A stretch of DNA of 64,000 bases from Roseateles_B flavus (lineage in GTDB: Bacteria; Pseudomonadota; Gammaproteobacteria; Burkholderiales; Burkholderiaceae_C). A program made the position numbers and the translations under genes. This document shows, one piece after another, positions 22,917 to 30,616 of the stretch (position 1 is the stretch's first letter; every line of letters starts with the position of its first letter). The notes beneath the pieces were generated by a model that searched no databases, had not been told where the DNA came from, and was given only the letters and a program-made list of their open reading frames with translations. The stretch covers positions 1,240,001-1,304,000 of the forward strand of contig NZ_JBDPZC010000001.1 in assembly GCF_039872765.1 (NCBI RefSeq), written 5' to 3'.

Positions 22917-24455
22917 TCAGGTCTGGAGGCTCAGCTGCAGGCGACCCAGCTTGCGCCAGGCCTCCAGCTCCTCGCTGAGCAGGTACAGCGCCCGCGGGTG
23001 CGAAGGCGCCCAGCCCTCGGCCATGCGCACCGTCACCCGGTCACCCTCGCGCTGCAGGCGCATGGCCTGAGGGGCGATGGGCTGGCGGGCATGGCACATG
23101 ATCAGCGCCAGGCGCAGGGCCAGCAGCTGCCACAGCAGGCTGTCGTCCTGCAGCTCCTGCTCCAGCTTGCGCAGGCCGCCGCGCTGGCCCAGGGCCAGGT
23201 CGCCCAGGCGGCGCAGCTGGTTCTGGGAGAAGCCGGGGGCATCCACATGGGCCAGCAGGTAGGCGCTGTGGCGGTGGTGGTCGTGGTGCGACACCATCAT
23301 GCCGATCTCATGCAGCTTGGCCGCCCAGGCCAGCTCGCGCTGGCGCTCGCGCTCGGCCTTGGGGGCGAGCTGCTCGTGCAGCTGCAGGGTCAGGTCTTGC
23401 ACGCGCTGGGCCTGCTCGGTGTCCACGCCGAAGCGCAGCTGCAGGGCGGCCACGGACTGGTCGCGCATGTCACGGCCGCGGCTGAGCTCACCCTGGCTGG
23501 CCTGCAGCCGCTCGGCGAGGTCGAAGACCACGCCCTGGCGCAGCGCACCCTTGGCTGGCTGCAGGCGTTCGATCTGGAACTGGCTCAGCAGGGTGTAGAG
23601 GATGCACAGGCCGCCGCCCACCACGGCGCGGCGGTCGTCCTTGAGGCCGGGCAGGTCCAGCGCGTCCATGTGGCCGGCGTCCAGGCAGCGCTCGATGCAC
23701 CAGCGCAGGGCCTCGGGCGTGATGCTGCCGTCGGTGACGCCGCTGGCGGCCAGCAGCTGCGAGACGGCCCCCACGGTGCCCGAGGAGCCCAGGGCCTCCT
23801 GCCAGACCGGCTGGGAGCGCTCGCGGGCGAAGAGGTTCAGCGCCTCTTCCAGCTCGGCACCGGCGGCCACCTGGGCCGCGCGGAAGGCCTCGGGCGTGAA
23901 GCGGCCGTCGGGGAAATAGCGCAGGGACAGGCTGACGCTGCCGATCTGGAAGGACTCGGCCTTCAGCGGCTTGCGGCCCAGGCCCAGGATCATCTCGGTG
24001 GAGCGCCCGCCGATGTCGATCACCAGGCGCGGCCGCTCGGAGGGCTGCAGCCGGGCCACGCCGGCGAAGATCAGGCGGGCCTCCTCGCGGCCCGAGATGA
24101 CCTCGATGCCATGGCCCAGCGTCTTCTGCGCCAGCTCCAGGAAGGCGTTGCGGTTGCGCGCCTCGCGCAGGGTCTGGGTGGCGACGGCGCGCACGCGGCC
24201 GGCCGGGAAGTCGCGCAGGTGCTCGGCAAAGCCGGCTAGGCAGTCCAGGCCGCGCTGCATGGCCTCGGCGGTGAGCATGTTGTCGCCGTCCAGGCCGGCA
24301 CCGAGCCGCACCGTCTTCTTCAGGTAGAGCTGGCGCTTGTACTGGCCGCGGTACAGCTGGGCGATCTCCAGCCGGAAGCTGTTGGAACCCATGTCGATGG
24401 CGGCCAGGGCCTCGCCGGTCGGGGCGAGCGTGGAATCGGTGCGGAGCGCGTTCAT
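22917..24455 (-). CDS. ppx: Exopolyphosphatase, Ppx/GppA family
   Basis: A 512-residue phosphatase of the ASKHA fold. The start at 24455 (MNALRTDSTLAPT) is followed by the phosphate-1 motif AAIDMGSNSFRLEIAQLYRG; later motifs are RNRNAFLE-type helix (REARNRNAFLELAQ), EVISGREEARLIFAG and VIDIGGRSTEMILG. The C-terminal 190 residues form the HD-like domain with HDHHRHSAYLL. The enzyme removes terminal phosphate from polyphosphate and/or pppGpp; sequence does not separate Ppx from GppA activity. Its convergence with ppk1 favours polyphosphate turnover. Confidence 0.92.
   Translation of the reverse strand: MNALRTDSTLAPTGEALAAIDMGSNSFRLEIAQLYRGQYKRQLYLKKTVRLGAGLDGDNMLTAEAMQRGLDCLAGFAEHLRDFPAGRVRAVATQTLREARNRNAFLELAQKTLGHGIEVISGREEARLIFAGVARLQPSERPRLVIDIGGRSTEMILGLGRKPLKAESFQIGSVSLSLRYFPDGRFTPEAFRAAQVAAGAELEEALNLFARERSQPVWQEALGSSGTVGAVSQLLAASGVTDGSITPEALRWCIERCLDAGHMDALDLPGLKDDRRAVVGGGLCILYTLLSQFQIERLQPAKGALRQGVVFDLAERLQASQGELSRGRDMRDQSVAALQLRFGVDTEQAQRVQDLTLQLHEQLAPKAERERQRELAWAAKLHEIGMMVSHHDHHRHSAYLLAHVDAPGFSQNQLRRLGDLALGQRGGLRKLEQELQDDSLLWQLLALRLALIMCHARQPIAPQAMRLQREGDRVTVRMAEGWAPSHPRALYLLSEELEAWRKLGRLQLSLQT
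23385..23400 (-). repeat. Copy of the GCAAGACCTGACCCTG word
   Basis: Exact 16-mer on the minus strand inside ppx, read there as Val-Gln-Asp-Leu-Thr-Leu. Confidence 0.8.
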
Positions 24456-24579
24456 GGCGACGGATTGTCGCGGCTGATGCGGCGTGTCGTTGTGTAAGCG
24501 TGCGCGGGGTGTGGCGGCCTGCACAAAGCTTGTCGTTCCGCTTGCCGCTCTGCCCGGCGGCCCGACTCCGGCGAGGCCA

Positions 24580-24644
24580 TTGACAGGTCTGAGAGAATCC
24601 CGGCATGTGCAAACCCTGAAGGCGCGCCACCCGGTGCGCCTTTT
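24580..24644 (+). promoter_or_regulatory. Possible promoter and early hairpin with T run upstream of the ZIP gene
   Basis: TTGACA (24580-24585) is a consensus -35; the -10 17 bases on (GCATGT) is weak. About 15 bases later AAGGCGC (24619-24625) pairs with GCGCCTT (24636-24642), followed by TT-GTT, a terminator-like hairpin in the leader, 40 bases before the gene start. This may be an attenuator or simply a stray hairpin. Confidence 0.35.
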
Positions 24645-24685
24645 GTTGTCGAGCGCCGGGCATGACGGCGCGCCTCGCCTCACGC

Positions 24686-25456
24686 ATGACCCTGTCCTAC
24701 ATCCTGCTCGCCACCTTCGTTGGCGGCCTGCTCTCCGTGCTGATCGCCGCCAGCCTCACGGTGGCCCTGCTGGGGCGCCTGGTGCGGCATCTGGTCAGCC
24801 TCTCCACCGGTGTGCTGCTGGCCACGGCCCTGCTGCATGTGCTGCCCGAGGCCTTCGAGCGCCAGGCCAGCCCTCACGCCCTCTTCATGACCCTGCTGGG
24901 CGGGCTGATGTTCTTCTTCCTGCTGGAGAAGGCCGAGCTGTACCGCCACACCCACCACCACGAGGGCGACGGCCACCACCACCACCATCATTTCGATGCG
25001 GAGCAGGCGGGGCGCGGCGGGCTCTCCGTGCTGGTGGGGGACAGCATCCACAACTTCTGCGACGGCCTCATCATCGCGGCCGCCTTCCTGGCGGACCAGC
25101 ACCTGGGCTGGGTCACGGCGGCGGCCATCATCGCCCATGAGATCCCGCAGGAGGTGGGTGACTACATCGTGCTGCTCAACGCCGGCTTCAGCCGTGGCAA
25201 GGCCCTGCTGTTCAACGCGCTGTCCGGCCTGGCTGCAGTGGCGGGCGGCCTGCTGGGCTACTTCGTCGTGGGCCCTTGGGAGTCCCTGTTCCCCTATCTG
25301 CTGGTGCTGGCCTCCAGCAGCTTCATCTACGTGGCCGTGGCGGACCTGATCCCCCAGCTGCAACGCCGCCTGCCCTGGCGCGAAACGGCCGCCCAGCTCT
25401 TCTGGCTGGCCGCGGGCATGGGCTTCATCGTGCTGGTGCTGGGCAGCAGCCACTGA
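24686..25456 (+). CDS. ZIP family metal transporter
   Basis: A membrane transporter of the ZIP/GufA type, most likely for zinc or other divalent metals. I prefer the start at 24686 (MTLSYILLATFVGG), giving 256 residues; ATG 24662 adds eight. About eight helices are visible. A cytoplasmic loop after helix three is rich in histidine (residues about 87-103: HTHHHEGDGHHHHHH), the variable metal-binding loop of ZIP proteins. The metal-pathway motifs VGDSIHNFCDGLIIAAAF in helix 4 and IAHEIPQEVGDYIVLL in helix 5 are intact. It faces uspA across a shared terminator. The leader holds a possible attenuator. Confidence 0.92.
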   Translation: MTLSYILLATFVGGLLSVLIAASLTVALLGRLVRHLVSLSTGVLLATALLHVLPEAFERQASPHALFMTLLGGLMFFFLLEKAELYRHTHHHEGDGHHHHHHFDAEQAGRGGLSVLVGDSIHNFCDGLIIAAAFLADQHLGWVTAAAIIAHEIPQEVGDYIVLLNAGFSRGKALLFNALSGLAAVAGGLLGYFVVGPWESLFPYLLVLASSSFIYVAVADLIPQLQRRLPWRETAAQLFWLAAGMGFIVLVLGSSH

Positions 25457-25470
25457 ACACGCGCCCATGA

Positions 25471-25497
25471 AAAAAGCCCGCCTCGGGGGCGGGCCTT
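25471..25497. terminator. Terminator between ZIP transporter and UspA genes
   Basis: GCCCGCC (25476-25482) pairs with GGCGGGC (25488-25494). AAAAAA precedes it, which on the minus strand is a T run after the hairpin, so it fits best as the uspA terminator and may also serve the ZIP gene. Confidence 0.8.
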
Positions 25498-25515
25498 GTC
25501 GAGGAGCGCGGGGTC

Positions 25516-25950
25516 TCAGCGCACCACGAGGACCGGGATGGTCGAGTGGGTCAGGACCTTCTGGGTCTCACTGCCCAGCAGCAGAGCCTGCACGCCGCGG
25601 CGGCCGTGCGAGGCCATCACCACGAGGTCAGCCTCCACGCGCTTGGCGTGTTCGATGATGGCCTCCCACGGGTGCAGGGCCTCGATGCTGTGCGCCTCGG
25701 CGGGCACGCCGGCCTTCTCGGCGGCGGCCAGCACGGTGCGCAGGCGGGTCTGGGCGATGCGTTCCTGGGCGTCGAAGAACTCCTGCGGCGGCGTGGGCTG
25801 CATCTCGGAGACGGCGCTATAGGGGAAGGGTTCCTTGACGCTGATCGCGAAGATCTTGGCGCCCAGTTCCTGGGCCAGGGCCAGGGCCTGTTCGAGGGCC
25901 TTGGCGGTGATGTCGGAACCGTCGGTCGGGACGATGATGCGCTTGTACAT
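25516..25950 (-). CDS. Universal stress protein (UspA family)
   Basis: A 144-residue UspA-domain protein. N-terminus MYKRIIVPTDGSDITAKAL, the ATP-binding motif in the last third as VVMASHGRRGVQALLLGS and the final VLTHSTIPVLVVR. The GxxG-9-G(S/T) pattern (GRRGVQ...LGS) is present, so an ATP-binding member is expected. Such proteins accumulate under stress or low oxygen. A possible FNR-type box lies 131 bases upstream. Confidence 0.94.
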   Translation of the reverse strand: MYKRIIVPTDGSDITAKALEQALALAQELGAKIFAISVKEPFPYSAVSEMQPTPPQEFFDAQERIAQTRLRTVLAAAEKAGVPAEAHSIEALHPWEAIIEHAKRVEADLVVMASHGRRGVQALLLGSETQKVLTHSTIPVLVVR

Positions 25951-26081
25951 GCGAGCCTCCTTTGAGCTGATCCTGAAAGCCTTGGGTGAAGACCTCGCCG
26001 GACCTCTTGGGCGGCTGTGTCGGCCGCTGCTGAAATCCGGTGCTGATGCACAGAGTGTTGCTGTTCAGTAGGCCGCCGCGC

Positions 26082-26095
26082 TTGCGCTATGTCAA
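26082..26095 (-). promoter_or_regulatory. Candidate FNR/ANR-type box upstream of uspA
   Basis: TTGCGCTATGTCAA on the plus strand (minus strand TTGACATAGCGCAA) fits the pattern TTGAY-N4-RTCAA with one half-site weaker. It lies 131 bases upstream of the uspA start; oxygen-responsive UspA genes often carry such boxes. Position is at the far limit, so support is modest. Confidence 0.35.
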
Positions 26096-26131
26096 GACTC
26101 GGGCTCGCATCGCCGCGAGGGCGTCAGGGGC

Positions 26132-26986
26132 TCAGCCCTGGGCCACCGGCCGGCGCGGATCGGCCGACCATTCGCTCCACGACCCCGGGTAGAGACGCGA
26201 GCCGCGCAGGCCCGCATGCTCCATGGCCAGCAGGTTGTGGCAGGCGGTGACGCCGGAGCCGCACTGGTGCACGACTTCCGAGGCGGCGAAGGGCGGCAGC
26301 AGGGCTTCGAAGTCCGCCCGCAAAGCGTCTGCCGGCTTGAAGCGGCCGTCGGCCTGCAGGTTGTCCTTGAAGAAGCGGTTCAGCGCGCCGGGGATGTGGC
26401 CGGCCTGCTTGTCCAGGGGCTCGACCTCGCCGCGGTAGCGTTCGCCGGCCCTGGCATCCAGCAGGCGCACGCGGCCCAGCTGGGCCTGCAACGAGTCGGC
26501 CTGGATCGATGGGGCGAGCGAGGCGCTGGCCTGGAAGCTGCCGGCGCGGGTGGCGGGGAGGTCGGTGCCCAGCGCGCCGCCGGCCGCCTGCCAGGCGGCG
26601 AGGCCGCCGTCCAGCACGGCCACGGCCTCGTGGCCCAGCCAGCGCAGCATCCACCAGACGCGGGCGGCGTACATGCCCCCCTGGCCGTCATAGGCCACGA
26701 CCTGCATGCCGGCGTCCAGCCCCAGGGCCGCCAGGCGCTGCGCGAAGGCGGCCGGCTCGGGCAGCGGGTGGCGGCCGGTAAAGACCTGACCCTCCGCCGC
26801 CTTGGCGCCGCTGAGATCGCGGTCCAGGTGCAGGTAGTGGGCGCCGGGCAGGTGGCCCTGGGCATAGGCGCGCTCGCCGGCGGCGGTGTCCGCCAGGTCG
26901 AAGCTGACGTCCAGCAGCAGGAGAGGGCGGGCAGCGGCCTGCAGGGCTTGCAGTTCCTGGGCGCTGATCAGGGTGGTGTGGCTCAT
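26132..26986 (-). CDS. sseA: 3-mercaptopyruvate/thiosulfate sulfurtransferase (two rhodanese domains)
   Basis: A 284-residue protein with an N-terminal inactive rhodanese domain (LLLLDVSFD, GHLPGAHYLHLD, VVAYDGQGGMYAARVWWML) and a C-terminal catalytic domain with VRLLDARAGERYRGEVEP, GHIPGALN and the active loop CGSGVTA starting at C242. The CGSGVTA loop is that of mercaptopyruvate sulfurtransferases rather than of thiosulfate rhodaneses (CRKGVTA). It transfers sulfur from 3-mercaptopyruvate to a nucleophile in the cytoplasm. The start overlaps the stop of the EamA transporter gene (ATGA), so the two are coupled. Confidence 0.94.
   Translation of the reverse strand: MSHTTLISAQELQALQAAARPLLLLDVSFDLADTAAGERAYAQGHLPGAHYLHLDRDLSGAKAAEGQVFTGRHPLPEPAAFAQRLAALGLDAGMQVVAYDGQGGMYAARVWWMLRWLGHEAVAVLDGGLAAWQAAGGALGTDLPATRAGSFQASASLAPSIQADSLQAQLGRVRLLDARAGERYRGEVEPLDKQAGHIPGALNRFFKDNLQADGRFKPADALRADFEALLPPFAASEVVHQCGSGVTACHNLLAMEHAGLRGSRLYPGSWSEWSADPRRPVAQG
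26781..26793 (+). repeat. Copy of the dispersed word (AAGACCTGACCCT)
   Basis: 13 bases of the word, preceded by GTA rather than GC; inside sseA, read on the minus strand as Glu-Gly-Gln-Val-Phe. Confidence 0.7.
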
Positions 26987-27891
26987 GATTCGCTCGTGCC
27001 TTGCGGGCTGTCGGAAGGGAGGCTGCGGGTGCGCAGCAGCGTGGCCGCGAGGCCGGCGCCGACGATCAGCAGCATGCCCAGTATCGCAGCGGGCTCCAGG
27101 TGTTCCTGGAAGATCCAGACGCCGTAGAGGCAGGAGAAGACGATGCCCAGGTACTGCAGGCTGGCGTTCACCAGCGTGCGGCCCTTGCGGTAGGCGGCCG
27201 TCATCAGCAGCTGGGCCGCAGTGGCCAACAGGCCCACGGCCAGCAGCAGCATCAGGCCGCGGCCACTGTGGCCGTGCCAAGCCTGGGGCTGGCCCCATTG
27301 CTGCGCGACATTGACCAGCGCGCCGGCCAGCGCGCCACCCAGCGAGAAGTAGAAGACGATGCGGTACTCCGGCTCCCCCGCCCGCCCCAGGGCCGTGACC
27401 TGCAGATAGGCCAGGGCGGCCAGCATGCCCGCCAGCAGGCCGGCCAGGCCGTACCAGGCCTGCTCCTGGTGCATGCTGGGGCGCAGCACCAGGGCCACGC
27501 CCAGAAAGCCCGCCAGCACGCAGGCCACCAGGCGGCCGTCCACGCGGCGGCCGCCCATCAACACGCTGCCGCCGATCAGGAACAGGGCCATCCAGACCGA
27601 GGACATGTAGTTCAGCGTCATCGCCGTCGGCAGGGGCAGTTTGCCGATGGCATAGAACCACAGGGACAGCGCCGCCACGCCGGAAAGGCCCCGCCAGAAA
27701 TGCATGGCCGGCACCGCGGTGCGCAGGCTCAGCCCGCGAGCCAGCACCAGTCCTGAGACCATGACCAAACCGACCAGCCCGCGGTACATGACGATCTCGC
27801 CCGAGCTGTACTCGGCCGAGGCCAGCTTGACGCAGACGCCCATGGTGGCGAAGAGCAGGGTGGCCAGGGCCATCATGAGGGAAGCAGGCAT
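26983..27891 (-). CDS. DMT superfamily (EamA) transporter
   Basis: A 302-residue membrane protein with ten predicted helices and two EamA repeats, one in the first 140 residues and one from about 150. It begins MPASLMMALATLLFATMGVC, and the first repeat ends in LGVALVLRPS, the second near VGAGLAATLLRTRS, as in family members. Substrate unknown; the family exports amino acids and other metabolites. It precedes sseA by a 4-base overlap, but no functional link is clear beyond a possible export of a sulfur metabolite (inference). An upstream terminator at 27911 separates it from the Rieske gene. Confidence 0.88.
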   Translation of the reverse strand: MPASLMMALATLLFATMGVCVKLASAEYSSGEIVMYRGLVGLVMVSGLVLARGLSLRTAVPAMHFWRGLSGVAALSLWFYAIGKLPLPTAMTLNYMSSVWMALFLIGGSVLMGGRRVDGRLVACVLAGFLGVALVLRPSMHQEQAWYGLAGLLAGMLAALAYLQVTALGRAGEPEYRIVFYFSLGGALAGALVNVAQQWGQPQAWHGHSGRGLMLLLAVGLLATAAQLLMTAAYRKGRTLVNASLQYLGIVFSCLYGVWIFQEHLEPAAILGMLLIVGAGLAATLLRTRSLPSDSPQGTSES

Positions 27892-27910
27892 CGTGCGGCG
27901 GACTGTAGTG

Positions 27911-27951
27911 GCAAAGAAAAACCGCCCAGGGCGCGGGGCCGATGGGCGGTT
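27911..27951 (-). terminator. Terminator of the Rieske oxygenase gene
   Basis: AACCGCCCA (27920-27928) pairs with TGGGCGGTT (27943-27951); on the minus strand a TTTTTCTTT run follows. It lies between the Rieske gene stop (27968) and the EamA start (27891). Confidence 0.85.
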
Positions 27952-27967
27952 GGCGGACGCGGGGGCG

Positions 27968-29074
27968 TCAGAACTTCATTTCGCGGCGGTACCACTCATG
28001 GAAGTGCTTCATGCCGTCCTCCATGGGGCTCTGGTAGGGCCCGACCTCGTTGTCGCCGCGGTCCATCAGGGCCTTGCGGCCCCAGTCCATGCGCTCGGCA
28101 ATTTCGTCGTCCTCGATGCAGGTCTCCATGTAGGCGGCCTGGTTGGCTTCGACGAACTCGCGCTCGAAGGCGGCGATCTCCTCGGGGTAGTAGAACTCGA
28201 CGATGTTGGTCGTCTTCTGCGGGCCCTTGGGATGCAGGGTGGAAACCACCAGCACGTGCGGGTACCACTCGACCATGATGTGCGGGTACAGCGTCAGCCA
28301 GATCGCGCCCTGCTCGGGCGGCTGGCCATTGCGGAAGCCCAGCACCTGCTCGTGCCACTTCTTGTAGACGGGCGAACCGGGCGTCCTCAGGTCCTTGTGG
28401 ATGCCCACGGTCTGCACCGAGTGGTTGCTGCCGAACTCCCAGGCGAGGTCGTCGCAGGTGACGAACTGACCGAGGCCGGGGTGGAAGGGGCCGACGTGGT
28501 AGTCCTCGAGGTAGACCTCGATGAAGGTCTTCCAGTTGTAGTCGCACTCGTGCACCTGGACCTTGTCCAGCACATAGCCGCTGAAGTCCAGGTCGCGAGC
28601 CTTGGCGATGCGGGAGAGCTCCCCGGCGATGTCGCGGCCGTTGTCCTCGAACAGCAGGCCGTTCCATTCCCGCAGCTTGTAGCGGTTCAGGTGCTGGCAG
28701 GGGTCGTGGTCGAAGTGCGGGGCGCCGATGAGGGTGCCCTTGAGGTCGTATGTCCAGCGGTGCAGCGGGCAGACGATGTTGCTCTTCGTGTTGCCACGGC
28801 CGCGCAGCATCACCGCCTGGCGGTGGCGGCAGACGTTGGAGATCAGCTCGATGCCCTCCGGCGTGCGCACGAGCGCGCGACCCTCGCCCTCCTGGGGCAG
28901 GGCGTAATAGTCGCCTACCTCGGGCACGCTCAGGGCATGGCCGAGGTAGCGGGGTCCTGGCTGGAAGATGAGCTCGAGTTCCCTGCGGAACAAGCCCTCG
29001 TCGAAGTAGGAGGAAACGGGCAGCTGGGTGGTGCTGCTGTCAAGCGCTGAGAGAGTGAGGCTCAGGTCGGACAT
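27968..29074 (-). CDS. Rieske non-heme iron oxygenase alpha subunit (choline monooxygenase/ring-hydroxylating type)
   Basis: A 368-residue oxygenase component, start at 29074 (MSDLSLTLSALDSS). The Rieske [2Fe-2S] site is C82-x-H84 and C102-xx-H105 (CRHRQAVM, VCPLHRWTYD). The catalytic domain has the mononuclear iron motif in IEVYLEDYHVGPFHPG (Glu/Asp, His, His). No reductase or beta subunit gene is beside it, so it depends on an electron donor from elsewhere. The family hydroxylates or demethylates choline, carnitine-like or aromatic compounds; substrate not readable. It is divergent from xseB across a 355-base gap. Confidence 0.9.
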   Translation of the reverse strand: MSDLSLTLSALDSSTTQLPVSSYFDEGLFRRELELIFQPGPRYLGHALSVPEVGDYYALPQEGEGRALVRTPEGIELISNVCRHRQAVMLRGRGNTKSNIVCPLHRWTYDLKGTLIGAPHFDHDPCQHLNRYKLREWNGLLFEDNGRDIAGELSRIAKARDLDFSGYVLDKVQVHECDYNWKTFIEVYLEDYHVGPFHPGLGQFVTCDDLAWEFGSNHSVQTVGIHKDLRTPGSPVYKKWHEQVLGFRNGQPPEQGAIWLTLYPHIMVEWYPHVLVVSTLHPKGPQKTTNIVEFYYPEEIAAFEREFVEANQAAYMETCIEDDEIAERMDWGRKALMDRGDNEVGPYQSPMEDGMKHFHEWYRREMKF

Positions 29075-29429
29075 GATCCAAGAGGGTCTCCAAGAAACCA
29101 ATGTCAACCCCCCGGGCCCGTCATTGGGGCTGCTGCCTGAGGTGCGGGACCGGGTTTGTGTCAAAAAGCCCGGCCTATCTTGCTGAGGGGCGCAGCCTGT
29201 CGATGGAGGTCGATGTGCTGCGCCGCCATGCAATGGCCGGGCTCCCGAGGTCCGCCGCCTGGTGGGGCAGCGGGCGAGGGCGGGATTGTACCCGGGGCGC
29301 GGGGGCGCCGCTTGCTGAGTTGGGAATCAAGGGCCAGGGCCTTTGGCTGCAGTGCTCTGGTTACATTGCTCCAGCGCGCGGCAAGCCGGGCATGTTGGTA
29401 CCCCACTACAATGCGCCTTTCGCATTTCT
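29075..29429. other. 355-base divergent promoter region (Rieske gene / xseB-ispA-dxs)
   Basis: No credible ORF. Near the Rieske start, CCAATG (29097-29102) and CATTGG (29121-29126) form an inverted repeat. On the xseB side TACAAT (29407-29412) is a good -10 hexamer, 18 bases before the xseB ATG; the -35 (AGCCGG or so) is poor. No ribosome-binding site precedes xseB. Confidence 0.55.
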
Positions 29430-29702
29430 ATGAGCAAAGCCACAGCGACTCACCGTCTGGCCTCCGGTGCATCATCCGATGAGCCAGGAACCCCCCAGCA
29501 ACTCAGCTACGAGCAGGCGCTCGATGAGCTGGAGCGACTCGTGTCTGCCATGGAGGCGGGGCAGCTGCCCTTGGATCAGTTACTTGACAGTTACCGTCGG
29601 GGCGCCGAGCTCCTGGCCCTGTGCCGGGATCGCCTGCACGCCGTCGAACAGCAGGTCAAGGTGCTGGAGACGGGCGAGATGCGTCCGTGGGAGGACGAAT
29701 AA
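29430..29702 (+). CDS. xseB: Exodeoxyribonuclease VII small subunit
   Basis: A 90-residue protein with the XseB core LSYEQALDELERLVSAMEAG, LPLDQLLDSYRRGAELL and CRDRLHAVEQQVKVLE, which form the two helices that cap the large subunit XseA. The start at 29430 (MSKATATH) is the first in-frame ATG after the promoter. The xseB-ispA-dxs order is common in proteobacteria. The large-subunit gene xseA is not in the window. The next start is three bases after this stop. Confidence 0.94.
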   Translation: MSKATATHRLASGASSDEPGTPQQLSYEQALDELERLVSAMEAGQLPLDQLLDSYRRGAELLALCRDRLHAVEQQVKVLETGEMRPWEDE

Positions 29703-29705
29703 GGA

Positions 29706-30593
29706 ATGGATGCAGGCGTGTTTGATCAATGGGCCGCGCGCAGTCTGGCGCAGGTGGAACAGGCATTGGATGAGTGGACGCCGGCCGATGCCCCGGCGGG
29801 TCTTGGCGAGGCCATGCGCTATGCCGTGCTCGGAGCAGGCAAGCGCCTGAGGCCGCTGCTGGTGCTGGCGGCTGCCGAGGCGGCTGCGGCGCAAGGCGAG
29901 GCCGCGCTGCGTGCCGCCTGTGCCGTCGAGCTGATCCACGCCTACTCGCTGGTCCACGATGACATGCCCTGCATGGACAACGACGTGCTGCGCCGTGGCA
30001 AGCCCACCGTGCACGTGCAGTTCGGCGAGGCGCAGGCCATGCTGGCCGGCGATGCCATGCAGGCCCTGGCCTTTGACGTCCTGACGCCCGACGGCGGCAT
30101 GGACGCCGCGCTGCAGGCGCGCCTGTGCCGCCTGCTCGCGCGAGCCTCCGGCCATGCCGGCATGGCGGGCGGCCAGGCGATCGACCTCGCCAGCATCGGC
30201 AAGGCCTTGACCGAGGACACGCTGCGCGACATGCACCGCCGCAAGACCGGCGTGCTGCTGCAGGCCAGCGTGCTGATGGGCGCCGCCTGCGGCGACGTCT
30301 CCGACTCGGCCTGGCAGGCCCTCAGCGATTACGGCTCCGCCCTGGGCCTGGCTTTCCAGGTGGTCGACGACATCCTGGACGTCACCCAGGACTCCGCCGT
30401 GCTGGGCAAGACCGCCGGCAAGGACCAGGCCTGTGACAAGCCCACCTACGTGAGCCTGCTGGGCCTGGACGGCGCCCGCAGCTACGCCGAGCAACTGCGC
30501 ACCCAGGCCCATGCGGCGCTGGCTGCCAGCGGCCTCGAGAACACGGCCTGGCTCAGCGTGCTGGCCGACAAGGTCGTGGACCGCGACAACTGA
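29706..30593 (+). CDS. ispA: Farnesyl diphosphate synthase
   Basis: A 295-residue trans-prenyltransferase that condenses isopentenyl and dimethylallyl diphosphate to farnesyl diphosphate. The first aspartate-rich motif is in YSLVHDDMPCMDND, followed by LRRGKPTVHVQFGEA; the second is in FQVVDDILDVTQD. KRLRPLLVLAA near the N-terminus is the diphosphate-binding KxxR. The DDMPCMDND spacing (two residues between Asp pairs plus the bulky helix before it) is that of the bacterial type II FPP synthases. It is coupled to xseB and 23 bases before dxs. Confidence 0.94.
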   Translation: MDAGVFDQWAARSLAQVEQALDEWTPADAPAGLGEAMRYAVLGAGKRLRPLLVLAAAEAAAAQGEAALRAACAVELIHAYSLVHDDMPCMDNDVLRRGKPTVHVQFGEAQAMLAGDAMQALAFDVLTPDGGMDAALQARLCRLLARASGHAGMAGGQAIDLASIGKALTEDTLRDMHRRKTGVLLQASVLMGAACGDVSDSAWQALSDYGSALGLAFQVVDDILDVTQDSAVLGKTAGKDQACDKPTYVSLLGLDGARSYAEQLRTQAHAALAASGLENTAWLSVLADKVVDRDN

Positions 30594-30616
30594 ATCCAAG
30601 AAGAGCAGGGTCCCCC

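Noticed and set aside
24580..24644. TPP-riboswitch-like CTGAGA and ACCCTGAA in the ZIP leader
   Set aside because: The rest of the TPP aptamer is missing and the length is too short; ZIP transporters are not usual TPP targets.
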